Virus record (IMG/VR): IMGVR_UViG_3300046751_000885
Location: 1 to 26,809 of that record
Strand: one strand, 5' to 3'
Origin: a virus
Length of the DNA stretch: 26,809 nucleotides
Shown: positions 20,692-26,809 of the stretch, piece after piece
Numbering within the stretch: position 1 is the first letter of the stretch
How the letters are laid out: each line of letters starts with the position of its first letter
The notes under the pieces: model-generated
The model's input: only the letters and a program-made list of their open reading frames with translations
What the model was told of the DNA's origin: nothing
Database searches by the model: none
Translations under genes and position numbers: made by a program

Positions 20692-20959
20692 GACTCTTGG
20701 CCCATATCCGACGTGTCCAATAGGTCACGATCTCGTTGAAGTTAGGAACGGGCTCGTCATCAGGGAGCATAGCTAACAGCTCCTTGATGCGGTCCACGTC
20801 CTGCTTGGCGTAGTGTTGAGGGAGTTCGAGGTAGAGAGACCGGAACATCATGTCGTGGAAGTCTTTGTCGATGTGCTTTCGCACGTAGGCCTCCACAATT
20901 GGATACTCCAGATGGATGGCGGCGAGGTGGAGCTGTCGCCTAAATTCCGGCACTCTCAC
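20684..20959 (-). CDS. Hypothetical protein in replication block (GTG start)
   Basis: 91 residues if started at GTG 20959 (another GTG lies at 20953). Contains PEFRRQLHLAAIHLEYPIVE, YVRKHIDKDFHDMMFRSLYL and a Pro/Asp loop (LPDDEPVPNFNEIVTYW). Mostly helical, no motif recognised. Overlaps both neighbours (8 nt downstream, 20 nt upstream), which fits the compact leftward operon. Weak Shine-Dalgarno. Confidence 0.58.
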   Translation of the reverse strand: MRVPEFRRQLHLAAIHLEYPIVEAYVRKHIDKDFHDMMFRSLYLELPQHYAKQDVDRIKELLAMLPDDEPVPNFNEIVTYWTRRIWAKSHG

Positions 20960-21344
20960 AGAGTTTCTCTCTAATGATCATGATCCCTTCATCGAGACCA
21001 ACAGTGCAGGTGTAATCGAAGTTCTCCGGGTAGTCCCCTATAACGTGTAGAGGGAACACCATGCGGATCGGACGTCTATCGAATCGGTATATCAGGAGGG
21101 GGATATATTTTTTCCCCGCGGCTTTTAAAATTTGCTCCCACCACCACGTCTGATGGATGTCACCCTTGGCGTAACGCTTGCACTCAATGAGAAAGGGCCC
21201 AAGCTTCAGGTCCCCCTCATCTGCCACCTGATACTGCGTCAGGTTTCGGCGCAGGCCTTGAGTCGCTTCATCACCCAGCCAGTCACGGAATGTGTTGACT
21301 ACCTCACGCTCGAACTGAGCGCCCTTTGTCCGTGAATTAACCAT
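20940..21344 (-). CDS. PD-(D/E)XK resolvase-like nuclease 2
   Basis: 134 residues, ATG 21344 with GAGG upstream. The start NSRTKGAQFEREVVNTFRDW and the core DEGDLKLGPFLIECKRYAKG (D45, E54, K56) match the Hjc/VRR-type nuclease pattern: Kxx(x)FEREV helix, then D-x8-ExK. A WWWEQILKAA helix and a beta pair (YIPLLIYRFDRRPIRMVFPL) follow. Likely a Holliday junction or branched-DNA resolvase clearing recombination intermediates before packaging. All catalytic positions appear intact. Confidence 0.72.
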   Translation of the reverse strand: MVNSRTKGAQFEREVVNTFRDWLGDEATQGLRRNLTQYQVADEGDLKLGPFLIECKRYAKGDIHQTWWWEQILKAAGKKYIPLLIYRFDRRPIRMVFPLHVIGDYPENFDYTCTVGLDEGIMIIREKLCESAGI

Positions 21345-21618
21345 TGGTGACCTCAGCAGTCAGCCACCCCAGATACACTTGCGCCTTCGCGAGATCCTCT
21401 TTTGGACGATCCTTCTCGCTGTACCGCCATGTGTACTTGATCAGGTTGCCTTTCAGGTAACCGCGGAACTCTTCCGGGGACATGCTGGCCTTGATGGCGT
21501 CGATACACTCGAGGTCCGGGTATTGCGAGTTGTTGCTAGCATAGTGCTTCGGCTTCGAGACTCGGTCCCAGTCTTCCGGTGTCGCTTCGTTCAACGATAA
21601 GTGATGATGTTTGCTCAT
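21337..21618 (-). CDS. DUF3310 protein (T7 gp1.7-like group)
   Basis: 93 residues from ATG 21618, which has GAGGA 8 nt upstream; the reading frame is open to 21681, but that extension has no ribosome site. Core: VSKPKHYASNNSQYPDLECI, then IKASMSPEEFRGYLKGNLIK and YTWRYSEKDRPKEDLAKA. H-Y, ECIDAI, EEFxGxLKGNxIKYxWR and DLxKAxxYL are the DUF3310 signature. Members are linked to nucleotide kinase activity in T7; activity here is by analogy. The first 83 nt overlap the Ref-like gene in another frame. Confidence 0.82.
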   Translation of the reverse strand: MSKHHHLSLNEATPEDWDRVSKPKHYASNNSQYPDLECIDAIKASMSPEEFRGYLKGNLIKYTWRYSEKDRPKEDLAKAQVYLGWLTAEVTNG

Positions 21619-21886
21619 GTAGATATTCCTCTGATCCGTAACGCTCAATGAACTGAGCTTTGTAAGGGTGGCGCGATACACACATTGGCGTAGCTAAGCC
21701 GGCCCGGTGGTGGTTGGGGCATAGTGGTATTGTGTTTAAGTGCGCCCCCGGTTTGACCTTCCCTGAAATATGATGGACCTCGGCCGGCGAATTCACGCCA
21801 AGATGCAAGCGACAAACGATGCACCCCAGCTGAACGATGGCATCCATCCACTCTTTCTCTTCCTTGGTGGCTGAGTGAGACTTCAT
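21536..21886 (-). CDS. Ref-like HNH nuclease (RecA-dependent nuclease family)
   Basis: 116 residues from ATG 21886, overlapping the previous stop (ATGA); a longer frame upstream is antisense noise inside the coiled-coil gene. C22-x2-C25 (GCIVC), H38-H39 (AEVHHISG), then GAHLNTIPLCPNHHRAG (47-63) with C56, H59, H60, and HPYKAQFIERYGSEEYLHEQ. This matches the P1 Ref family, a zinc-containing HNH fold that cuts RecA-coated D-loops. The last 20 or so residues, beyond the domain, lie in the overlap with the DUF3310 gene. A role in recombination fits the nearby annealing protein and exonuclease. Confidence 0.78.
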   Translation of the reverse strand: MKSHSATKEEKEWMDAIVQLGCIVCRLHLGVNSPAEVHHISGKVKPGAHLNTIPLCPNHHRAGLATPMCVSRHPYKAQFIERYGSEEYLHEQTSSLIVERSDTGRLGPSLEAEALC

Positions 21887-22218
21887 CCCATCAACGTCCT
21901 CATTTCTGCCCGTGTGGTAGCCATCTCTGTCTGCCACGTTTTGAACGAAACCTCTGCCGCCAGTGCATTCTGCTTTGCTGCCGCAAGAGCTCCCTTGGCA
22001 GTGCCTCGAGCAACCCGCGCTTCGAACATTTCCTGCTGGTCGTCTGCCCACTTGGTCTGGGCCGCAACAGTCTTATGTCCGTGGTGGTTCTCAGCCTGAA
22101 ACATCAGCTTTGCGGCTGTGCGCTTCTCTGTGGCCTCAGCCGTGGCCAAAGCAACCTCCGCCTGCTGTACCTCAGCACCAGCATTGCGGATGGCCTGAGC
22201 AAAGCGTTCGTTATCCAT
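21883..22218 (-). CDS. Coiled-coil hypothetical protein, 111 residues
   Basis: ATG 22218 with AGGAG 7 nt upstream; further in-frame starts lie inside the helicase gene. Alanine- and glutamate-rich helix throughout (QQAEVALATAEATEKRTAAK, ARVARGTAKGALAAAKQNAL), with HHGHK in the middle. No catalytic motif. Located between the primase-helicase and the Ref-like nuclease, so probably a replication accessory or structural helper. Overlaps the helicase 3' end by 8 nt. Confidence 0.65.
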   Translation of the reverse strand: MDNERFAQAIRNAGAEVQQAEVALATAEATEKRTAAKLMFQAENHHGHKTVAAQTKWADDQQEMFEARVARGTAKGALAAAKQNALAAEVSFKTWQTEMATTRAEMRTLMG

Positions 22219-24052
22219 TTGGATTCTCCTTCGAGTACTTGATGTAATATTTTGGACGGCCGGATCGGCGCTCGAGGTACTGACACGTTCGGTTGTCGAA
22301 CTCGAAACCGACCTTGCCCTCATAGCCTCCGTTGCGGTTCTTAAGGATTTCGAGGTACACGTCCCACTGCTTTGTGAACTTTTCCTCTGGCTCCTCGCCT
22401 AGAACCCGGCACTGCTCTAGGTGCTCGACCTTTCGCTTGTTTTTCCACAACGACATGAACCCATCTGCCAGATCGGTGATCGACCCAGATCCTTTGACGT
22501 CGTATTTGTTTGGGGCTTTGTGTTCGTCTTCACCTTTCCGGGAGTGAGTCACCAAAAACACGGTAGCCCCGGTGGTCATCTTGAAGTTGACGACCTTTTC
22601 CACAAACTTCTGCTGACCCTCATAGTCGTCCTGCCTGACCATGTTGGTAAGTGAGTCGATTACGAATACCGACACGCCATAACGACGGTATGCGTACTCA
22701 AAACATTTCATGAGGTCTTCGGGCTTTGGTGTGATGTTGTCGACGTACAGCCACAGGTTTGGGCCCATCCATTCCATCAGCTTTTGCCGGTACTCTTTGG
22801 GCGGCTCGGAACTGCCTCCGGCCTGCTTCATCATGCGACCCAGCGTCTGCTTCGGTGTCATCTCGAACGACGCAACCAGCACTTTTTGTCCTTGTTCGAC
22901 AGCATTCAGGCAGAGCTGCCCAAGCCACATACTTTTGCCATGACCGTTGATGCCGGTGATTCCCCACATCTCGCTGGGCCGGAACCGAATATCTTCCTCG
23001 TCCAATTTCAACCAGCCGGAACCAAACCCCTGCTTGTCGCTCACTGACCGATCAAAGTAGTCGTCGATCTCAGTCTCAAACTCAAACACTGATCTGAGCG
23101 TGTCCGGGTCTTGCCACCGGGCCTCGTCATACGCTGCCTCGAGCACGAGTCGCGCCTGCTCATAGCCTTGTTTCTGCAGGAGCTCGTTGATGTCCTTGGT
23201 CGGTAGCTTTACTCGATAGCACCGGTCACCCAAACGCTTCATGATTTCCTGTGCCGCTAGGTCACCTTGCTCGTCCATGTCAGTAGCAATGATGATCTCT
23301 TCAAACCGGGCAAGGTTCTCGTATTCGTTGGCGATCCAATTGGTTTGCTTAGCACCCTTACCACCACCCATAGGGACAGACAGGGCAGGGAAGCCCAGCT
23401 CACCGCATGCTATGGCATCCCACTCACCCTCCGTGATCCACACCTTACGAGCATTCGCCGGCATAGCCTGCCAACCAAACAGTATGGGCTTCAGGTCTTT
23501 TTGAGTGGACGGGTTACCGTCATGGTTCATGGGCTTGGTCTTGAGAAAAATGAGCTGACCAGTCGTATCATGAAACGGGAAGACGACATCCAAACCACCC
23601 CGGGTCTCTGTCTCGTATATCTTGTACCTGAAACAGACTTCACCCATTTCCTTGAACCCACGTCCCTGCATGTATGCATGTATCAGGGTGTTGTGAGTCT
23701 GTGTTGGTGGAGCAGGGGTGGTGTATTTTTTCTTTGCCGACTGCGAAATTTTTGGGGCGGGGCTGTAGTCACGTATCCCGTAGCGCTTAGCTGACCATTC
23801 CATGGCGTCAGTAAGTGAAAGGCCTCGACCATGTTGGATGAGATCAAGCATGTCACCACCATCACCAGTCGCAAAATCAATCCACTTGCCGGCCTTTTCC
23901 CCGTGAAGGTAGACCGATAAACTTCGCCCCCTATCTCCCTCGATGCTGCCAACCTTGTAGCACCCGGACTCGATGATTCCCTCAGGAAACAACTCTTGGC
24001 ATATTTGATGGGCATGCCTCCCTAGCTCTGATGAGAGCACACGTATATCCAT
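22211..24052 (-). CDS. Primase-helicase (T7 gp4 / Twinkle type)
   Basis: 613 residues, ATG 24052 overlapping the initiator stop (TAATG). N-terminal region (20-90) has the zinc-binding-domain outline, ending FATGDGGDMLDLI (60-72), but the usual cysteines are missing. TOPRIM primase core: WITEGEWDAIACGE (205-218, E208) and IIIATDMDEQGD (253-264). RecA-fold helicase: Walker A GITGINGHGKS (364-374), ASFEMTP (394-400), Walker B VFVIDSL (462-468), and VTHSRK (501-506) as the gamma-phosphate sensor region. It should unwind DNA at the fork and may synthesise primers. No DNA polymerase is in the window; presumably it is beyond the right edge or elsewhere. Confidence 0.9.
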   Translation of the reverse strand: MDIRVLSSELGRHAHQICQELFPEGIIESGCYKVGSIEGDRGRSLSVYLHGEKAGKWIDFATGDGGDMLDLIQHGRGLSLTDAMEWSAKRYGIRDYSPAPKISQSAKKKYTTPAPPTQTHNTLIHAYMQGRGFKEMGEVCFRYKIYETETRGGLDVVFPFHDTTGQLIFLKTKPMNHDGNPSTQKDLKPILFGWQAMPANARKVWITEGEWDAIACGELGFPALSVPMGGGKGAKQTNWIANEYENLARFEEIIIATDMDEQGDLAAQEIMKRLGDRCYRVKLPTKDINELLQKQGYEQARLVLEAAYDEARWQDPDTLRSVFEFETEIDDYFDRSVSDKQGFGSGWLKLDEEDIRFRPSEMWGITGINGHGKSMWLGQLCLNAVEQGQKVLVASFEMTPKQTLGRMMKQAGGSSEPPKEYRQKLMEWMGPNLWLYVDNITPKPEDLMKCFEYAYRRYGVSVFVIDSLTNMVRQDDYEGQQKFVEKVVNFKMTTGATVFLVTHSRKGEDEHKAPNKYDVKGSGSITDLADGFMSLWKNKRKVEHLEQCRVLGEEPEEKFTKQWDVYLEILKNRNGGYEGKVGFEFDNRTCQYLERRSGRPKYYIKYSKENPNG

Positions 24053-24720
24053 TACTTAACCTCAGCAAGTAAGTCATCTGTTCGTTGTTTATTTTTAAAT
24101 CGATTGAGAGAGTCCCAGTCTGGGCTCCCAATACGTTGCCACCCCCGGCTTACTGCGAAAGGGATGAGTTCCCCTAGATCAAAGCCATGCTTGGCCATGG
24201 TCTCGAAGTCATGCGTCTGACGAGTAACCGTCGACTTGCCCGGCTTTCGATTGCCGGCTTTGTAATCCCACCACTCTTGCCATGCCCGTTTAGGAATACC
24301 TTCAGGGCGGGAGTCCAATAGTTCTTCTTTCCAATGTTTCTTCTTAGTAGATGTTTCTTCTTCTACTATGTTTATTCTTAGGTGCTGATTTTCGACATGT
24401 CGATTTTCGACATCTTGATTTTCGATATGTTGTTTTTCGTCATATACCTCCCAATCGAATACGTGCTTGCCCTGATCTATATAACGAATGCGCCGTATGT
24501 ATCCGGAAGCTTCTAGGGTGTCTGCTATGTTTTTGATTCGACCGGGACTGCACTTGAAGTGCTTGCACAGTTGTCGCTGGGTCACCCGCCAATCATCGAT
24601 GTGGGTCAACAAGTATGCGAGGACACCAATCGCTTCGGGGGTAAGATCTGGATCACGCAGCAAATCGTTTGGCAACTTTGTGTAATGCCGGGATTTGTTG
24701 GCCGCGGGTTTGAAAATCAT
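24052..24720 (-). CDS. Winged-helix replication initiator containing origin repeats
   Basis: 222 residues from ATG 24720; a TTG at 24723 is in frame but ATG is preferred, 14 nt after the start of an ACACGGAG leader. Residues about 12-80 form a winged helix: HYTKLPNDLLRDPDLTPEAI, then VLAYLLTHIDDWRVTQRQLC, recognition helix KHFKCSPGRIKNIADTLEAS and wing YIRRIRYIDQG. Residues 97-114 are a 5-residue repeat (IENQD, VENRH, VENQH) encoded by the 15-bp DNA repeats. The C-terminal domain is helical (KRAWQEWWDYKAGNRKPGKS). The plan matches phage O-type initiators that bind repeats within their own gene and recruit the helicase, which is encoded next. Confidence 0.78.
   Translation of the reverse strand: MIFKPAANKSRHYTKLPNDLLRDPDLTPEAIGVLAYLLTHIDDWRVTQRQLCKHFKCSPGRIKNIADTLEASGYIRRIRYIDQGKHVFDWEVYDEKQHIENQDVENRHVENQHLRINIVEEETSTKKKHWKEELLDSRPEGIPKRAWQEWWDYKAGNRKPGKSTVTRQTHDFETMAKHGFDLGELIPFAVSRGWQRIGSPDWDSLNRFKNKQRTDDLLAEVK
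24334..24384. repeat. Three 17-bp A/T-rich direct repeats
   Basis: Plus-strand copies ATGTTTCTTCTTAGTAG (24334-24350), ATGTTTCTTCTTCTACT (24351-24367) and ATGTTTATTCTTAGGTG (24368-24384), exactly head to tail. The tract is pyrimidine- and T-rich on this strand and abuts the 15-bp repeats, like the A/T-rich part of a lambda-type origin. Confidence 0.75.
24387..24446. repeat. Four 15-bp direct repeats (candidate iterons)
   Basis: Plus-strand copies GATTTTCGACATGTC (24387), GATTTTCGACATCTT (24402), GATTTTCGATATGTT (24417) and GTTTTTCGTCATATA (24432). The first three differ at three or four positions at most; the fourth is degenerate. The core TTTTCG-A/T-C/T-AT is kept in all. They lie in frame inside the winged-helix gene, two bases after the 17-bp repeats. 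Confidence 0.82.
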
Positions 24721-24756
24721 CAACTGCTCCGTGTGGTTCGCTGTAAAGCGCAGCTA

Positions 24757-24785
24757 ACGATATGAAAAATCTTTTGATAGTGCAA
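24757..24785 (-). promoter_or_regulatory. Leftward promoter for the replication block
   Basis: On the minus strand: -35 TTGCAC (24785-24780), 17-bp spacer, -10 TATCGT (24762-24757). The -35 overlaps the TGCAA...TTGCA inverted repeat, so a protein bound there would block it. The expected start is about 30 nt before the initiator ATG. Confidence 0.55.
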
Positions 24786-24809
24786 ATTTAATTGCACAGA
24801 TGAGAACTA

Positions 24810-24838
24810 TTCTCACATAAGACTTTTTTCAGTATACT
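24810..24838 (+). promoter_or_regulatory. Rightward promoter for the repressor-like gene
   Basis: -35 TTCTCA (24810-24815), 17-bp spacer, -10 TATACT (24833-24838). The -35 is one arm of the TGAGAA/TTCTCA dyad and the -10 lies in the 16-bp palindrome, the usual layout of an autoregulated repressor promoter. Confidence 0.6.
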
Positions 24839-24864
24839 GAAAGAACTTCACACGGATAAGATAA

Positions 24865-25272
24865 ATGCATTATGACAACAAGAAGCGGTCCGAATACTTA
24901 AATAAACAATTAGATAAACGAGGAGTCGCGAGTTGGGGTCGCGCCTCTGAAATCGCTCGCCGTACCGGCTGCAGTAATGCAACTGCAGATGCATGGCTCA
25001 AAGGCAGCCTGCCTAAAAATATCCAAATGGGAATAAATTTTGCTGACGAATTCGGTTTAGACTTCTACGAATGGTCTACCGGAAAGTCTAGAGGCGCTTT
25101 CATCTCAGAATCTCGTCTCACTGAGCTGATCCATAGATGCAAAAACTTCGAAGATAAATATAATATCGATTTGAACGCAAAACAGATGGCCGCTCTCATC
25201 TTAATGGGTGAGTCTGACGAGCAAAGCCTAGAAACATTCATGGAGAATCTCCGCACGTTTTTAGCTAAGTGA
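24865..25272 (+). CDS. HTH repressor-like regulator
   Basis: 135 residues, ATG 24865, 15 nt after the start of an ACACGGATA leader. N-terminal HTH at about 26-46: RASEIARRTGCSNATADAW followed by LKGSLP. The pattern ARRTGCSxATAxxWLKG is that of Cro/CI-type DNA-binding domains. The rest (LTELIHRCKNFEDKYNIDL, QMAALILMGESDEQSLETFM) is helical and has no Ser-Lys peptidase signature, so no RecA-induced self-cleavage is expected. It faces the initiator across palindromic operators and probably represses its own and the leftward promoter. Lytic regulator or prophage repressor cannot be told apart here. Confidence 0.75.
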   Translation: MHYDNKKRSEYLNKQLDKRGVASWGRASEIARRTGCSNATADAWLKGSLPKNIQMGINFADEFGLDFYEWSTGKSRGAFISESRLTELIHRCKNFEDKYNIDLNAKQMAALILMGESDEQSLETFMENLRTFLAK

Positions 25273-25294
25273 CACGATTTAATGGAGTTAACGA

Positions 25295-25441
25295 ATGACC
25301 AAGGACAGGATTACCGACGCGGATCTGCTGGTACTAATAAAAAAATTTATTACCGACAATCCATCAATCCATGTGACCGATTGTGATGATGAAGTCGCAA
25401 AATTAATTGGCCTAGACAGCCCATATCCATCTGAAGATTGA
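25295..25441 (+). CDS. Small acidic protein, 48 residues
   Basis: ATG 25295 with GGAG 8 nt upstream. Reads MTKDRITDADLLVLIKKFIT, then DNPSIHVTDCDDEVAKLIGL and ends DSPYPSED. Acidic, helical N-terminus, one Cys. It lies 22 nt after the HTH gene and so is probably co-transcribed; its stop overlaps the -35 of the next promoter. Function unknown; a repressor partner or antirepressor is one possibility. Confidence 0.62.
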   Translation: MTKDRITDADLLVLIKKFITDNPSIHVTDCDDEVAKLIGLDSPYPSED

Positions 25442-25468
25442 CAAAGTCTTTTCAGCGCGTAAACTTTG
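25438..25468 (+). promoter_or_regulatory. Promoter with dyad for the recombination genes
   Basis: Perfect -35 TTGACA (25438-25443), 16-bp spacer, -10 TAAACT (25460-25465). CAAAGT (25442-25447) and ACTTTG (25463-25468) are inverted repeats spanning the promoter and could hold an operator. It begins in the stop codon of the 48-residue gene. Confidence 0.62.
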
Positions 25469-25504
25469 TGGTGAATCTTTTGATTTACTACACGGATATG
25501 CGAC

Positions 25505-26164
25505 ATGGACAAGACTACTAAAGCCCACATATGGGCGACTCTCTCTGATGTAAACATCACCCCTCACTGTACTGAATCCGAAACGATTAACGGCAGCACT
25601 TTCCCTGCCGTTTCGTGGATGAATGCTCACGCACTTATGATGGGCATTTTCCCGGAGTACACATGGGAGTTCACCGAAGACCCTGAAGGTCGTGAAGTTC
25701 ACTACTTCAACGATGGCACCTGCGAAGTACGGTGCCGGATGACGATCGAGGGGCACACTCAGATCACATCAAACATGGTAAGGGACGGCGGAGAAGTTGT
25801 TCGCAACCCTAATAGCTTTCAAATCAACACAGCGAAACAGCGATGCCGAGTCAAGGCTATGGCTGAGTTTGGTTTGGGCCATGAATTGTGGCTGAAAAAC
25901 ACCACGCCGGAACCGGTGGAGGAAGTGACTGACGAATCTTATGAGCCAGTGGCTGAGCCTCCTCAGGATCAAGACCCACAGCAAAAAACCGTCATCGACC
26001 GGCTATGGATCGGCAGCCTCGAGGAAATCCAAAAGGCTCGAACTAAAACTGCTGGGCAGAAGATGTTTGATCGTTACGTTAAGGCTCTCAAAACTCGAGG
26101 CCTTGAGGACTATCGCATCGACCGGTGGGAAGAGGTCTGCGAAAAGAAGGGGTGGAAAGCATGA
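25505..26164 (+). CDS. Single-strand annealing protein (DUF1071 / Sak-type)
   Basis: 219 residues, ATG 25505, 15 nt after the start of an ACACGGATA leader. Residues about 30-135 follow the DUF1071 pattern: STFPAVSWMNAHALMMGIFP, YTWEFTEDPEGREVHYFNDG, EVRCRMTIEG and finally SFQINTAKQRCRVKAMAEFG with LG. The INxAxQRCxVKAxAxxGLG helix is the strongest mark. The Rad52-like fold anneals complementary single strands during recombination and replication. A Pro/Glu-rich linker (EPVAEPPQDQDPQQK) leads to a C-terminal helical segment. Overlaps the exonuclease start by 4 nt, the usual exonuclease-annealase pair. Confidence 0.82.
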   Translation: MDKTTKAHIWATLSDVNITPHCTESETINGSTFPAVSWMNAHALMMGIFPEYTWEFTEDPEGREVHYFNDGTCEVRCRMTIEGHTQITSNMVRDGGEVVRNPNSFQINTAKQRCRVKAMAEFGLGHELWLKNTTPEPVEEVTDESYEPVAEPPQDQDPQQKTVIDRLWIGSLEEIQKARTKTAGQKMFDRYVKALKTRGLEDYRIDRWEEVCEKKGWKA

Positions 26165-26809
26165 TGCACCCCCAAGGTTCCGAGGGCTGGCACAGAGCTC
26201 GTGCCGGCAAGATCAAAGCATCTACCTGCGTCGTATGGGAGCATATGCATCCTCACATGAGCGTACAGGAAGCTGTACGACAGGAAGTCAGGGCGATTCT
26301 AGGTGCCGAGTCTGAGTTTGTAACCAACCCTGCTGTCGAGCACGGCCATAAGATGGAAGACTATGGCCGCATTAAGCTAGAAGAGATTAACCGGTACAAG
26401 GTTGATGAAACTGGACTGGTCGTTCACTCAGAGCATCCTTTTCTAGCTGCATCGCCAGACGGCTTGGTAGGTATCACCGGGGGCATAGAGATCAAGTGTC
26501 CCTACTACGCAAAGAAGCCTTACTCCGTATTCGAGGACAGCAAAATCATGTACCTGTGGCAGTGCTACATGGTCATGGAAGTCTGTGACTTGGATTGGAT
26601 GGACTTCATTTGCTACCTGATCAAGAGCCCAACCGATGAAGGTCAGTGGCACATTGATAGGGTAGAGCGCAACTGGAACTTCCTTGATGAAGAGCTTCCC
26701 GGGCGCATGCTGCCGACACCCAGCAAAGGCACAGTGACTAGGCTGGAGCTGTACAAGGCATGGCATGACTTCATTCAAGAAGAAGCCGCCGACCCTGAAC
26801 GCGCACAAA
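26161..26809 (+). CDS. YqaJ-family exonuclease (lambda Exo type), 3' end outside window
   Basis: 216 codons are visible from ATG 26161 (a second ATG follows at 26164) and the frame is still open at the right edge. SEGWHRARAGKIKAST (7-22) is the entry motif. The catalytic centre is D100 in AASPDGLVG and E110-x-K112 in GGIEIKCPYY, matching the PDGL...EIKCP signature of YqaJ recombinases. A later WQCYMVMEVCDLDWMDFICY segment is also typical. It resects double-strand ends 5'-3', giving single strands to the annealing protein encoded just upstream. All catalytic residues are present. Confidence 0.9.
   Translation, partial: MMHPQGSEGWHRARAGKIKASTCVVWEHMHPHMSVQEAVRQEVRAILGAESEFVTNPAVEHGHKMEDYGRIKLEEINRYKVDETGLVVHSEHPFLAASPDGLVGITGGIEIKCPYYAKKPYSVFEDSKIMYLWQCYMVMEVCDLDWMDFICYLIKSPTDEGQWHIDRVERNWNFLDEELPGRMLPTPSKGTVTRLELYKAWHDFIQEEAADPERAQ

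Larger units (their letters stand above)
24721..24864. promoter_or_regulatory. Divergent operator region between initiator and repressor-like gene
   Basis: Contains two face-to-face promoters and three inverted repeats: TGCAA-ATTTAA-TTGCA (24781-24796), TGAGAA-CTA-TTCTCA (24801-24815) and the perfect 16-bp palindrome TTTCAGTATACTGAAA (24827-24842). The repeats have different sequences, so at least two different proteins may bind. The HTH protein encoded to the right is the obvious candidate for one. Confidence 0.75.

Noticed and set aside
20750-20790. A minus-strand CTGATGA resembling a third hammerhead core
   Set aside because: It encodes part of PDDEP in the 91-residue protein; no GAAA with flanking complementary stems and no GTC in the right place.
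21887-22051. Upstream part of the long open frame containing the Ref-like nuclease
   Set aside because: It lies in another frame of the coiled-coil gene; composition is odd (many Gly, Ser and Cys) and the ATG at 21886 overlaps a stop in the usual way.
24334-24446. Short regularly spaced repeats as a CRISPR-like array
   Set aside because: Repeats are directly adjacent without spacers and lie within a coding frame; they fit origin iterons instead.

Overview
This window is a contiguous stretch of a double-stranded DNA tailed phage. It has a complete packaging/capsid module (small and large terminase, portal, scaffold, major capsid protein), connector and baseplate-like genes, and a fibre protein of the LQIYHDG type that is widespread in marine phages. 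It also has a set of very small, lysine-rich late proteins and a replication/recombination module (primase-helicase, winged-helix initiator, single-strand annealing protein, YqaJ exonuclease). Gene style and small-protein repertoire suggest an aquatic, probably marine, proteobacterial host; I cannot name the host. No integrase, tRNA, rRNA, IS element or CRISPR array was seen. A repressor-like gene is present, so lifestyle is undetermined.

Layout: (1) 1-15751, all leftward, late genes. Read in the direction of transcription they are: coiled-coil membrane protein, terS, a palindrome-rich spacer, a cluster of tiny basic proteins with a holin candidate, DUF5675 protein, HNH protein, terL, portal, small helical protein, scaffold, capsid protein, a GNRA-loop terminator, small protein, two adaptor-like proteins, BppU-like protein, a DS-repeat protein, two small structural proteins and a fibre gene running off the left edge. 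(2) 15752-15923, divergent control region. (3) 15924-20264, rightward, a chain of about 16 very small unknown genes, most overlapping start to stop, ending at an intrinsic terminator. (4) 20272-24720, leftward: two PD-(D/E)XK nucleases, DUF3310 protein, Ref-like nuclease, helical protein, primase-helicase and winged-helix initiator. (5) 24721-24864, a second divergent control region with three inverted repeats. (6) 24865-26809, rightward: HTH repressor candidate, small protein, annealing protein and exonuclease (cut by the right edge).

The most striking content is a pair of complete hammerhead self-cleaving ribozymes (16913-16969 and 17363-17418) in the early region. Both have every conserved core base. 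Both begin on the first base after a stop codon. They differ by compensatory base-pair changes in all three stems. Each is followed by a hairpin that competes for the 3' strand of stem I, then by the same ribosome-binding leader. They would cut the early transcript on both sides of a 449-nt segment encoding a 91-residue protein and a 28-residue membrane peptide.

Other points: four 15-bp and three 17-bp direct repeats inside the initiator gene look like a lambda-type replication origin. Five early units share an ACACGGA leader 14-16 nt before their start codons. Several small genes (40, 28, 59, 48 and possibly 41 residues) are easily missed by automatic callers.
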